A DNA stretch of 64,000 bases, from the NCBI GenBank assembly GCA_020186115.1, contig WSYJ01000037.1, positions 1 to 64,000 of the forward strand, given 5' to 3'. Below are positions 40,524-49,093 of this stretch, in pieces. Positions within the stretch are counted from its first letter, which is position 1. The number at the start of each line of letters is the position of its first letter. The notes under the pieces were generated by a model that did not search any database, was not told the DNA's origin, and saw only the letters and a program-made list of their open reading frames with translations. Position numbers and translations under genes: made by a program. Source of the DNA: Histomonas meleagridis. Its lineage: Eukaryota > Parabasalia > Tritrichomonadida > Dientamoebidae.

Positions 40524-41666
40524 TTAATTGAACGCAATTGGATAGAAAAAGAAGTAAATAACCAATATAAATGTAAAAATCAAAAACAATTTGGACCAAA
40601 ATTTACACTTTGTCTCTAAAAAGAGAATTCCAGCAGAAATTATCATCACAAGTTTTGACAGAGAAACTTTTACCAACAAATCATTAACCAAACAAGAAAG
40701 TGGAAGAAAAAGTATTAAAATTGATATAATAAAATAAGGTACACATGATATATTTGATCTATCACAAATCAACAGGACAATCGAGAAAATTAGTAACAAA
40801 TATAATGCAAAATTATGTGGATGTATTATTAATTCTGCGATAATGAGCTTTGGATCAGGTTTTACATATTCCCATTTTGGCATACCAAAAACAAAAAACA
40901 CTGAGAAAAGAAGTGCTCCACAAAAAATTGTTAATATAAAAAGAACAAAAATTATTCCGAAAAATCGAAGGAATTTAATAAATGGATGAAGATTGGAATC
41001 TTTTGATAAAGCTTTTTCTAATTGGAGAAGTATTATAAGAAGTATTGGTAATGATTCAATTCGAAGAGAAAATGAAAATACTGCAAATGTCCAACTAATA
41101 AATGTATTAAATATCCAAAATGGTCGAAACAATGAAAGTTTGGAATTCTTTTCAATAAAAATGATTGATAAAACTATAAATATCATTTGAAGAGCAGATG
41201 AAGGAGTCTTAGATATGAGAGCTATGGTTGGTTCATCAAAAAGAAGTAGTGTTGAGAATAAAAATGCTGTTTTAGATTTTCCATTTTTGGATAAAAAAAT
41301 GTATATAAGTGTTGATAATATAGATAAGTGGAATACATGTATTAAGTTTAATTCTTTTAATGCTTTACAAATATAAATTTTTGGAAATTTAAAACAAATT
41401 GAATTAAAGATTGATGAAATTGGTTGTTCATACGTATAAGGAATAAAAACATAATTTGCTTGATAGAGGGATGTACCTTTAAAAATAAATAAAACAGTTT
41501 GAATTAATGAATAGCATAAAAAGCTTCCAATTATATCCAGAAATGAAATTTGTTTTATCTGAATCACCTTTGACTTCTCTTTTTTGCATGGACTTTTTTC
41601 AGAAAGCGGTGTCACTTCCCTTGAACTATGAGAGGAAGATGTGTAGCCAGGTGTTGGGGATCTCAT
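40524..41666 (-). CDS. Polytopic membrane protein, function unknown
   Basis: A 380-residue protein from ATG 41666, preceded by GTTTACA. The N-terminal ~45 residues are Ser/Pro/Lys-rich and cytosolic-looking (MRSPTPGYTSSSHSS). About nine hydrophobic helices follow (e.g. IIGSFLCYSLIQTVLFIF, FGIIFVLFILTIFCGALLFSVFFVF, LVMIISAGILFLET). The loop around residues 55-85 (YVFIPYTYEQPISSIF) and the helix pattern are somewhat like ER GT-C glycosyltransferases or PIG-type GPI-synthesis proteins, but the acidic catalytic loop is not obvious. I cannot name a family. Confidence 0.55.
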   Translation of the reverse strand: MRSPTPGYTSSSHSSREVTPLSEKSPCKKEKSKVIQIKQISFLDIIGSFLCYSLIQTVLFIFKGTSLYQANYVFIPYTYEQPISSIFNSICFKFPKIYICKALKELNLIHVFHLSILSTLIYIFLSKNGKSKTAFLFSTLLLFDEPTIALISKTPSSALQMIFIVLSIIFIEKNSKLSLFRPFWIFNTFISWTFAVFSFSLRIESLPILLIILLQLEKALSKDSNLHPFIKFLRFFGIIFVLFILTIFCGALLFSVFFVFGMPKWEYVKPDPKLIIAELIIHPHNFALYLLLIFSIVLLICDRSNISCVPYFIISILILFLPLSCLVNDLLVKVSLSKLVMIISAGILFLETKCKFWSKLFLIFTFILVIYFFFYPIAFN

Positions 41667-42081
41667 TGTAAACGTGCATACCTGATTCAACCGTTAAATT
41701 TGGCGGCAAAATGAATCTTTTTTCTAATCGAATTTCATGAATTTTCAAAAAAAATCATCTTCACGTCTGGTTTTAGCTTTGCTTGCATTTAACAAATTTT
41801 GGCGAGAATATAAATTGAATTGAATTTTTTCAAATGAGATTCAAATTATCAAAATTTATGTGTTTATGGTAATTAGAAAACATTCAAGCAAATTATAACA
41901 TTGTGAAGAATTGTCTTTAAGAATTTTAATTAAGATTTATGTGATTAATTTCAAGTTTTCATGGTCTTTCTTCAAACACCGGCAATTTTTATATCTATAA
42001 ATATCTTACTTTGTTTTCATTAATTTTATATTTTTACAGTAAAACTTTTTTTAACATTATTTGTTATATTTTATATCCGAA
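41667..42081. other. Divergent intergenic region
   Basis: Between the membrane-protein gene (minus) and the Sin3-like gene (plus). AT-rich; expected to carry both promoters; no gene seen. Confidence 0.45.
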
Positions 42082-43734
42082 ATGAAAATTAAAATACTGA
42101 GTGTATTCTTGGGTGAAACGATTTTTATTTTTGTTTGGATGGAACCGAACACTTCAACCAAAATTGAAATGTTGATTTCTCCACTCAAAGAATCTGTTGG
42201 AGAGAAAGACCTGAAGGATGCAATTGAAAATATCGTAAATTCACCTTTTCCAAATTTTAATTATTTCTGTCATATATATGAGTCGATTCCTTTCATGCAA
42301 AAACCAATTTTTGGACTTTCTCCTCCACACATTAATTATAATTTTCGCATTCCTGGGCGGATCAATTTTAATCGAAAAAAATCGGAAATTATCGAAGATC
42401 CTTATGTCAATACGATCAAGAATTTTATTGAAACTCCTGGAGTTCCTATTACTTATAAAGATATTTTGCAATTAAACAGAAAAGAATGTATTTTTACTGA
42501 TGAGCAAAAGCAAATCATTACTAATTTAAACGATTTCTCCTTAAACATAGAGCCACATAAATTATTTGCTGAAATTCATAATGAATTTACACAGGGCGTC
42601 ATTAGCGAAGATGAACGTGATGGTTCTTACGTTAAAACAATATTTTCACCAGGATTTCCAATTTTCAGTGGCGCAACGCCACTTGAAATCCAAGTCACCA
42701 ATAGAGAATGGGTTTGCTTTAACATCAACAATTGTGCAAGTGAGCCACGTAATTTTCCAGACTTTAATCACCTTTTAGATATCGAAGATGTAATTCATAA
42801 AACAGACGTTGAAATTGCAAGAAACAAAAATATATATCGTATGCTTTTATTTCATGGTCCAGATGTTCTGAACTCTACCTCTATGTTACTCGAAGAACTT
42901 GAGGCAATATATCCTAAAAAGAGCCACTTTATTCTCACTTTAATGAAGAAATTCCCACACGTCATCATTCCAAAAGTTCTCGATCGTCTTCGACAACGAT
43001 ACATGTCACTTTTTACACAAAAAGTGTTCGATTTAAAGAAAGACTTTTTAAAAATTAATTCTTTAACTCCTTTAACTCGTACTGACCCAAAAGCAAATGT
43101 GCCAACATTTCAAAACGCGGTAGTTGATAATTTTAGCAACATTAAATATTCCAAAAATTTTTTACATTTGATTCCAATGTTTGTTGATACTGCAACATCA
43201 AAAATATCTCCTCTTTTTGAAATGGATGAACAACATGCCAAAGTCATGCAAAATATAATGAAAGATTTACGCTCTAAATATCCTATACAGAAGTCGATAA
43301 GTTTTGATTATGCAGTTGCACTTATATCAGCGATACAATTTGTTCATCATATTAAATTATTAAAATTAGTTAATCCACAGAACTCAAAAAGTATTATGAT
43401 TACTAAAGAAATAGGATTAACAAATCAAAAGACAAATGGAATGGAAAATATTGCAAATCTATTGGCTCAAATGGCCGGTAAAAAGACGAAAAGAAAAACA
43501 GTGATGACAATTGCAGGATTTAGTTTTGATCTTGATTACAAAAGATCTTCGAAAGTGTTTGATTATGGTTTTGCGTTTTTGAGGGCTTTAGATAATTGTG
43601 TAATCGATGAGGAAGAAGAAGATGAAACAGCGCCATTTTTTGATTGTTCGATCGAACAAGGAAAAATTTCGATTTCCATGAAATCAGATCAAAGTTGCGA
43701 TTTTGTTGTAGATTTTTCGAGTTATGGTAAATGA
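42082..43734 (+). CDS. Sin3-like histone deacetylase corepressor
   Basis: A 550-residue protein read from ATG 42082 (an alternative Met is at 42139). The key evidence is at about 42.62-43.07 kb: GSYVKTIFSPGFPIFSGATP, then a Leu-Glu-x-x-V-x-N-x-x-WVCF segment, corresponds to the Sin3 HDAC-interaction domain (x-SYR-LP-x-x-x-P-x-CSGR...LND-x-WV). It is followed by IEDVIHKTDVEIARNKNIYRML and FPHVIIPKVLDRLRQRYMSL, which match the Sin3 block ending in A(V/I)PVVL-x-RL-x-x-K. Sin3 is the scaffold of class I HDAC repressor complexes in the nucleus. The protein is much shorter than usual and lacks clear PAH repeats at the N-terminus. The C-terminal acidic stretch (DEEEEDE) resembles other chromatin proteins. 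Confidence 0.75.
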   Translation: MKIKILSVFLGETIFIFVWMEPNTSTKIEMLISPLKESVGEKDLKDAIENIVNSPFPNFNYFCHIYESIPFMQKPIFGLSPPHINYNFRIPGRINFNRKKSEIIEDPYVNTIKNFIETPGVPITYKDILQLNRKECIFTDEQKQIITNLNDFSLNIEPHKLFAEIHNEFTQGVISEDERDGSYVKTIFSPGFPIFSGATPLEIQVTNREWVCFNINNCASEPRNFPDFNHLLDIEDVIHKTDVEIARNKNIYRMLLFHGPDVLNSTSMLLEELEAIYPKKSHFILTLMKKFPHVIIPKVLDRLRQRYMSLFTQKVFDLKKDFLKINSLTPLTRTDPKANVPTFQNAVVDNFSNIKYSKNFLHLIPMFVDTATSKISPLFEMDEQHAKVMQNIMKDLRSKYPIQKSISFDYAVALISAIQFVHHIKLLKLVNPQNSKSIMITKEIGLTNQKTNGMENIANLLAQMAGKKTKRKTVMTIAGFSFDLDYKRSSKVFDYGFAFLRALDNCVIDEEEEDETAPFFDCSIEQGKISISMKSDQSCDFVVDFSSYGK

Positions 43735-43776
43735 ATAAATGTTTGTTAGGAAAAAATTAGTGCAAAATTGTTTTGT

Positions 43777-44397
43777 TTAGTTATTCTTTTTTATGTACAT
43801 TCTTTCGTATGCAATAAATATGTTAAGAACGATTAGGATGCAAAAGAAGGTTCCAATGAGGGCTCTGTAAGACAATGGCTTCATGGATTTGACAATTTTG
43901 CCTCTTACGATTGAATACTTATCCGAAAATTCAATGGCTTGCATCAAAACATCTGACTTAATTTCTTGATACTTCTTCATTGCTTTAATCTCTTCAAGAG
44001 TTTTGATGTTGTTTTCTTGAATCAATTGGTCTAATTCATCAATGAGATTATAAGCTACTTCTTCATCACTATCTGGAGCAATGCAGACACCCTTGAATTC
44101 CTTTGCACTGTCAATACATTGTTTCTTACCTTTACTACATATTGCATTGACTGGGCATTTAACGCAATCCGGATCAAAAACATCAGTATCGCAATAATAA
44201 ACTGGATAAAGATATCCTAAAGCAACAATGAATGTGAATAATAAGACAATGATTTGTGTGAATAGTGAAAATACAATTTTCTTTAAGATAAATGTTTGTT
44301 TTGGTTTTGCCTTTTGTTCTTTTTTGGATGACATTGAAGGTGTTGGCTCTCTGGAAGTACTTGCTGATGAAGTTGAGCTAAAAATCGAGGAACTCAT
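43777..44397 (-). CDS. MSC-domain (Man1/Src1-type) membrane protein, probably inner nuclear membrane
   Basis: Read from ATG 44397 it has 206 residues (an upstream in-frame ATG at 44574 would add 59). A Ser/Thr/Lys-rich N-terminus is followed by a membrane helix (IVFSLFTQIIVLLFTFIVALGY), a Cys-rich luminal part (CDTDVFDPDCVKCPVNAIC...KKQC...GVC) and a second membrane helix (LIGTFFCILIVLNIFIAY) just before the end. The C-x-x-CP-x-(N/H)A-x-C pattern between two membrane helices is typical of Man1-Src1p C-terminal (MSC) domain proteins that tether chromatin at the inner nuclear membrane. No LEM/HeH helix-turn-helix is seen at the N-terminus. A 12-base word ACGTTAAATTTC lies ~20 bases upstream of this start and is shared with the 14-3-3 gene. 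Confidence 0.65.
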   Translation of the reverse strand: MSSSIFSSTSSASTSREPTPSMSSKKEQKAKPKQTFILKKIVFSLFTQIIVLLFTFIVALGYLYPVYYCDTDVFDPDCVKCPVNAICSKGKKQCIDSAKEFKGVCIAPDSDEEVAYNLIDELDQLIQENNIKTLEEIKAMKKYQEIKSDVLMQAIEFSDKYSIVRGKIVKSMKPLSYRALIGTFFCILIVLNIFIAYERMYIKKNN

Positions 44398-44574
44398 CAA
44401 GCTTATTGATTGATTGAAATTTAACGTCTCCTTAGATAATTGGCGCGCTTTTTTATTTGAATTTAAACAATGTAAACTATAGAAAATACAAGGCTTCAAA
44501 AAAAGAAGGTGATCACTCAAAAGAATCCTTAGATTAACAAAAAACAAAAGGTTTTTAGGAAAGCAATAAGCCAT

Positions 44575-44765
44575 TTGAAGCTTACAGATACAATAAACAA
44601 AAAATTTGATTATTTTATGTTAATTAATAATTAATAATTAATATATTTGTCAAATATTAATTACTATTAACTTAACTTTCTCACCTTGGTTATAGCATGT
44701 AAGATATTCTAAGTTTGAAGAACCACAAATTTTTTTTCAAGATTACAAATTATTTGTGTTTAAAT
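44575..44765. other. Intergenic, AT-rich
   Basis: AT-rich sequence upstream of the MSC-domain gene, including direct ATTAATAATTA repeats near 44622-44645. No gene seen. Confidence 0.4.
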
Positions 44766-44915
44766 TGAATAAAAAGAATGTTGATCCCTCGCATATGAGT
44801 AAGCAAGCCTACTCAGACAACGAAAGAGCCTTTATCCCTGAATTGTAACATCCGGCCAAACGAAAGGACGACATGACTCATTCAGGATATTGGCCATGCA
44901 TTTGGGGCACCCCGA
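44766..44915 (-). ncRNA. Candidate structured non-coding RNA (GC island)
   Basis: About 140 bp of near-balanced base composition inside very AT-rich intergenic DNA, without an open frame. On the minus strand it starts near the block GGGGTGCCCC, contains GGCCAA...TTGGCC and an alternative ATCCTGAAT...ATTCAGGGAT pairing, then a hairpin TGAGTA-(GGCTTGCT)-TACTCA enclosed by GTTG...CAAC, and ends in ACATTCTTTTT, where the T5 run could terminate RNA polymerase III. No tRNA B-box, Sm site or certain snoRNA boxes were found. It could instead be a promoter island for the MSC-domain gene. Confidence 0.3.
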
Positions 44916-44978
44916 ATTATTTTTAAACAAGAAAAAAAGAAACATACTTTTGTTTTTACAAAGCATATAAATCTTTCA

Positions 44979-47426
44979 CTAACACCCAATTTCTAAGTCA
45001 ATTAAAAACTTTGAGTATTGTGACATTGGAAAATCACGAGTTATTCTCATTGCATAAAGCATTATTTCACTATCATTTGACAATAACTGTGTCACTTTAT
45101 CTTCATCCTTTATTGCCAAGAAGCAAGCAAGTGCCCATTGTTTGATTCCTACAATCAAAAACGATCTTCCCAAAAGTGACATCGTATTAACTTTTTCAAT
45201 ATTCCAAACGACCATTTCGGATTCAATCATTTCCAAGCAAACCGAAATACCACTTTTTGAGAGGAACTGAAATGATGTTTGCAACGCGTCGCACAAGTTA
45301 AAATCAGCGAACTTACAAAACAGATAAGCTCTAATAATTTTATATGATTCAATACACTTCGTACAAATGAATTTCTTGAATCTTTCTTCTTTAGCCTTGA
45401 GATAACTTTTGAATTTTTCGATCAACTCCAAAAAGTTTGATGCTTCGACATTTAATAAAATTCTCGATTGAACACTTGGCTTAATCTTATCGAAAAATGG
45501 AACGAAGTCGAAATTCGAAAGGTTTACTATTTGTTCCTCATTTAACAGGTTAATAAAATCGGGAATTATACTTTGATCGATTTGTTGTAATGCGAAAATG
45601 AAATTTTGGAATTTGTTTTCGTTTTTAATTTTCAACATAAAATCGGAAAACAAATCGACGAAATTTTGGTCATTATGAATATTTTCCAAATAATTAACAT
45701 ATGACTCTTCCGCCTCATTAATTTCTAATGGTTTTATCTCAACTTTACCAATGTTAAAAACGTTTGGATTTAAATGATTTGGAATCCGAATTAAATATGT
45801 TTCATATGACCATAACGAATAACATTTTCCGACATTTATAACTTCGTTTTGATCTAATGAATATGATTCGATAGAACAATCTTTATTATAACTTAATAAT
45901 GATAAAGGCGAGTTATTCACCCAAAGTTTTTTACAGTTATTAAAAATAATTTTTGGATTTGTTTTATCATAAATTACCACATTTCGATTTGGTAAATATA
46001 AATAAATTACATCATTTGAAAGTATAAATGCTTTTAATATCGAATATTTTAATGCAATATTAGAGATCTCAACTTTAAAATCACCGATTTTTATAATATT
46101 TTTACTTTTATTTTTATCGGTTATATCAAAATCAAAAATTTCGATTTTATTATTATTATTTAAAATTAATTTTGTCTCATTACAATGCATAAATATCGGG
46201 TTAATATCAAGTTTATACTCGCCTAAACTTTCTAACTCATAAGAAAATAATCTCAAAACATTTTTCTCAGATATTATCGCTATGATGTCACTTATACATA
46301 TAATAAAATCAACAGTAATAAACTCATTATAAAAAAGTGATTGTTTTGTAACAATTGAAATTCCTTTTTTCCCAACAATACAAATTTCATCATGTGAACC
46401 AACTAAAATGTTTTTAATTGGAAAGATTTCATCTGGAATTTGTTTAACTCCGAAATGATTTTCATATTGCGGAATTTCGCATATCATTTTTTGATTTATA
46501 ATGTTATATACAAATGATGAACTATATATAAATGGCGGAATAAGTTTAACAAAATTAATATATTTAACGGATTTGGAAGAATTAAGAAATATAAAACGTT
46601 TCGTTATTTCATTATAGACAAATGAAATTATTTCTTTTGCAGTTTCATATTTAAAATCGTATTTTTGATGTAAAAAATATGAATAATAAAATATTTGTCC
46701 ATCTTGATCAATGGAAATGATGGAATTACCATACTCACCATATGAAATAGCAGTGGTGTTGGGTAAACTCATGATTTTTCTTAAATTTTTGGATTTTGGA
46801 TTATATGTTATTATATCACCATTGAATGTAGAAAGTAAAAAATGGTCTTCATACACATTGGTAAGTGCAACATTTTCAAGTTTAAGCGTTTCGTGCGTTT
46901 GTATTCGAGAATTTTTGATTTCAATAATATGAGGAACACCATCTTGTAAAAATAGAATATGATTATTTTTATCTGCTACTGCATTTTTGGTAAATTGAGA
47001 TTTGCAGTTTATTTGAGTAGAAGAAACTTGTTTGAATTCTGAATTAAAAAGTGTGATTTTTGGTCCAATTGAACAAATTGCTATAAATTCACCGAAAGAA
47101 AAAACATCTGTTATCAGTGTCTTAAGAGATGTAATTTTTGGTTCACCAATAAAAGAATTTAAAAATTGAATTCTAAAAACATTACCTGTAACTGTTCCAA
47201 AATATATATGATCTCCATGCCAATGAATCCAATGATTTTGTCCATATGAATTTATGCTATCTTGATCTCTTTGGAATTTATCTAAAAAAGAAAATTGTGA
47301 ATCAAATGCATTATAAACAAAAACAGTATCTGTTGTAATACCTGCTAAATATTCTTGTGTTGGACTTAAAATGATTTTAAAAGGCTTATCTTCAATATAT
47401 GAATCATGAACAAGAAAAGGAAACAT
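44979..47426 (-). CDS. RIC1-like beta-propeller protein (Rab GEF subunit)
   Basis: An 815-residue protein from ATG 47426. The N-terminal ~550 residues form WD-like beta-propeller strands (TDTVFVYNAFDSQFSFLD, NHWIHWHGDHIYFGTVTGNVF, NSIISIDQDGQIFYYSYF). The C-terminal ~250 residues are helical (FVDLFSDFMLKIKNENKF ... FLIVGIKQWALACFLAIKDEDKV). This arrangement and the early propeller motif fit RIC1, which with RGP1 acts as nucleotide exchange factor for the Golgi Rab6/Ypt6. Similarity is modest, and another propeller-solenoid trafficking protein is possible. It is transcribed head-to-head with the DRC5-like gene, only 89 bp between start codons. Confidence 0.6.
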   Translation of the reverse strand: MFPFLVHDSYIEDKPFKIILSPTQEYLAGITTDTVFVYNAFDSQFSFLDKFQRDQDSINSYGQNHWIHWHGDHIYFGTVTGNVFRIQFLNSFIGEPKITSLKTLITDVFSFGEFIAICSIGPKITLFNSEFKQVSSTQINCKSQFTKNAVADKNNHILFLQDGVPHIIEIKNSRIQTHETLKLENVALTNVYEDHFLLSTFNGDIITYNPKSKNLRKIMSLPNTTAISYGEYGNSIISIDQDGQIFYYSYFLHQKYDFKYETAKEIISFVYNEITKRFIFLNSSKSVKYINFVKLIPPFIYSSSFVYNIINQKMICEIPQYENHFGVKQIPDEIFPIKNILVGSHDEICIVGKKGISIVTKQSLFYNEFITVDFIICISDIIAIISEKNVLRLFSYELESLGEYKLDINPIFMHCNETKLILNNNNKIEIFDFDITDKNKSKNIIKIGDFKVEISNIALKYSILKAFILSNDVIYLYLPNRNVVIYDKTNPKIIFNNCKKLWVNNSPLSLLSYNKDCSIESYSLDQNEVINVGKCYSLWSYETYLIRIPNHLNPNVFNIGKVEIKPLEINEAEESYVNYLENIHNDQNFVDLFSDFMLKIKNENKFQNFIFALQQIDQSIIPDFINLLNEEQIVNLSNFDFVPFFDKIKPSVQSRILLNVEASNFLELIEKFKSYLKAKEERFKKFICTKCIESYKIIRAYLFCKFADFNLCDALQTSFQFLSKSGISVCLEMIESEMVVWNIEKVNTMSLLGRSFLIVGIKQWALACFLAIKDEDKVTQLLSNDSEIMLYAMRITRDFPMSQYSKFLIDLEIGC

Positions 47427-47515
47427 GTTTCTTCTTCTCCAAAAATGACGTTTTAATCCATAAAAAATTGTATGGAATTGTCCAAAAATGAGACGTTAGA
47501 AACCTAACGTGTAAA
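47427..47515. promoter_or_regulatory. Short bidirectional promoter with inverted ACGTTAG repeat
   Basis: The 89 bp between the divergent RIC1-like and DRC5-like starts contain a perfect inverted repeat ACGTTAG-aaac-CTAACGT (47493-47510), five bases before ATG 47516, and TGACGTTTT near 47447. The AACG core is like trichomonad Myb recognition elements; binding is inference. Confidence 0.5.
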
Positions 47516-48748
47516 ATGGAAACAACACAAAAACAAGAGGAAAATGGACTACCAAAATCATTTTCATCATATCCACCAATTGCAAATCCTTCAATTCCAC
47601 GATTAATAGATTTGTCACTCAAAACAATTATAGAAAATTTTGATAAATGTTCAGAACTCCATCTTATCCCAAAAAAATATCAAGCAAGAGTTCTCCGTGA
47701 AATAAGCACCAACCTTCCACTCAACACATCTGTCATGACAATACCAGATGGAATTTATTGGAAACGACTTACACAAGAAAAATTCCCACATATTCCAATT
47801 GATCCTGCTCGTAAAAAATGGAAGCGTTTTTATTTAGAAAATTATGCCAAGCTTAAACTTGAAAGTGCAACTGATAAAAATATTGATTCAATTTTTAACG
47901 AACTTAAAGTAATTAGTCCATATATACGTTCACTTCGTCTTGAGCGTTCTCCGTGTAAAGTTAGTATTTTTAAACTTTTCAATGTTTTTCGAGGTCTTAA
48001 ATCTCTTAAGCTTACATATGGTGAACCACGTCGAAACTTTGCTCAATATGAAGAATTTGATCAATTTGATGTGAAAGCAGAACATAGTACAACACTTCAA
48101 GATTGTCAAATCTTATGTACAGATTTCCAGTCACTTGGCGATATTTGCACGTTAGAACGACTTGACATGTCTGACAATTCATTAAATGATCAATCGATAC
48201 TTCGTATCGCAAAAGGACTTTATAATAATATCAATACTCTTACAACATTAATCTTCTCACATAATGAAATCGGTGATAAAGGAGCACATGCAATAGCATC
48301 TGTAATGTTAACATCGCCAATTTATAAATTTAATTTATCGGATAATTTAATAACTCCAAAAGGAATCGAAAAAATTTGTGATTGTGCAAAACGTTGTACC
48401 ACGCTTCAGAAACTTAACTTGAGTTCAAACCAAATCGGTGATATGGGCATTGGCTTTATATCCGATTTAATTGAGAATACTTCAAGTATCGCGAAAATTG
48501 ATATTTCGGGAAATCGAATTTCGAATTTTGAATCGTTTACAAACGCTTTGAATAAAAATAAATCATTGAAAGTTGTTATCATTGCTGCAAACCCAATAAA
48601 TGATAATGACTATGATAAAATTAAAGAAATAGCCGAGCAAAGTCAAACATTAGAAAGATTGGATATGAGGAGATACGAATTACCGAAGGAAAGCTTCGAA
48701 ATAAAAACTTCTGAAACATCAGAATCGCCATTGCTAAGGTTTAAGTAG
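47516..48748 (+). CDS. DRC5/TCTE1-like leucine-rich-repeat protein (flagellar)
   Basis: A 410-residue protein from ATG 47516. The N-terminal region LSLKTIIENFDKCSELHLIP...VLREISTNLPLN...IPDGIYWKRLTQEKFP resembles the N-terminal signature of TCTE1/DRC5 (helix, then a YW-(K/R)R motif). The C-terminal half has six or more ribonuclease-inhibitor-type repeats (LERLDMSDNSLNDQSI, TTLIFSHNEIGDKGAHAI, LQKLNLSSNQIGDMGIGFI). DRC5 belongs to the nexin-dynein regulatory complex of motile axonemes, which fits a flagellated protist. Other RNI-type LRR proteins (for example RanGAP-like) are possible, but the N-terminal block argues against them. Confidence 0.6.
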   Translation: METTQKQEENGLPKSFSSYPPIANPSIPRLIDLSLKTIIENFDKCSELHLIPKKYQARVLREISTNLPLNTSVMTIPDGIYWKRLTQEKFPHIPIDPARKKWKRFYLENYAKLKLESATDKNIDSIFNELKVISPYIRSLRLERSPCKVSIFKLFNVFRGLKSLKLTYGEPRRNFAQYEEFDQFDVKAEHSTTLQDCQILCTDFQSLGDICTLERLDMSDNSLNDQSILRIAKGLYNNINTLTTLIFSHNEIGDKGAHAIASVMLTSPIYKFNLSDNLITPKGIEKICDCAKRCTTLQKLNLSSNQIGDMGIGFISDLIENTSSIAKIDISGNRISNFESFTNALNKNKSLKVVIIAANPINDNDYDKIKEIAEQSQTLERLDMRRYELPKESFEIKTSETSESPLLRFK

Positions 48749-48751
48749 TTC

Positions 48752-49093
48752 TGTTAGTATGTAAAAATATATGTTTTTAAGACACAAGTAAAAAAACATC
48801 GAAAAATATTATTTTATTATTTTACTTTTTCTTTATATTTTAATTTAAAAAATTATAATATGCATAATCAGAAAACTTTTTAATATTGTTGAATTAAGAA
48901 ATTTATTACTTCTTTTTAATACATAATTACGTTATTTTGGAAATGTATCACTAATTTTGATAAAATTTAAGTTTTCATTTTAATAATATTGAACTAAATT
49001 AAATATTAATGGAAAATTCAAAAATCAAACATTAAATATCATTTAATTTTTTAGAAATAACAAAAACACATACATACAAATACTTTTACCATT
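48752..49093. other. Intergenic between convergent genes
   Basis: AT-rich 3' flanks of the DRC5-like and the 573-residue gene. No gene or clear signal seen. Confidence 0.45.

Noticed and set aside
44790-44830. AGAGCCTTTATCC in the GC island as U5 snRNA loop I
   Set aside because: The flanking sequences cannot form the perfect stem that encloses the U5 loop, and no Sm site is seen.
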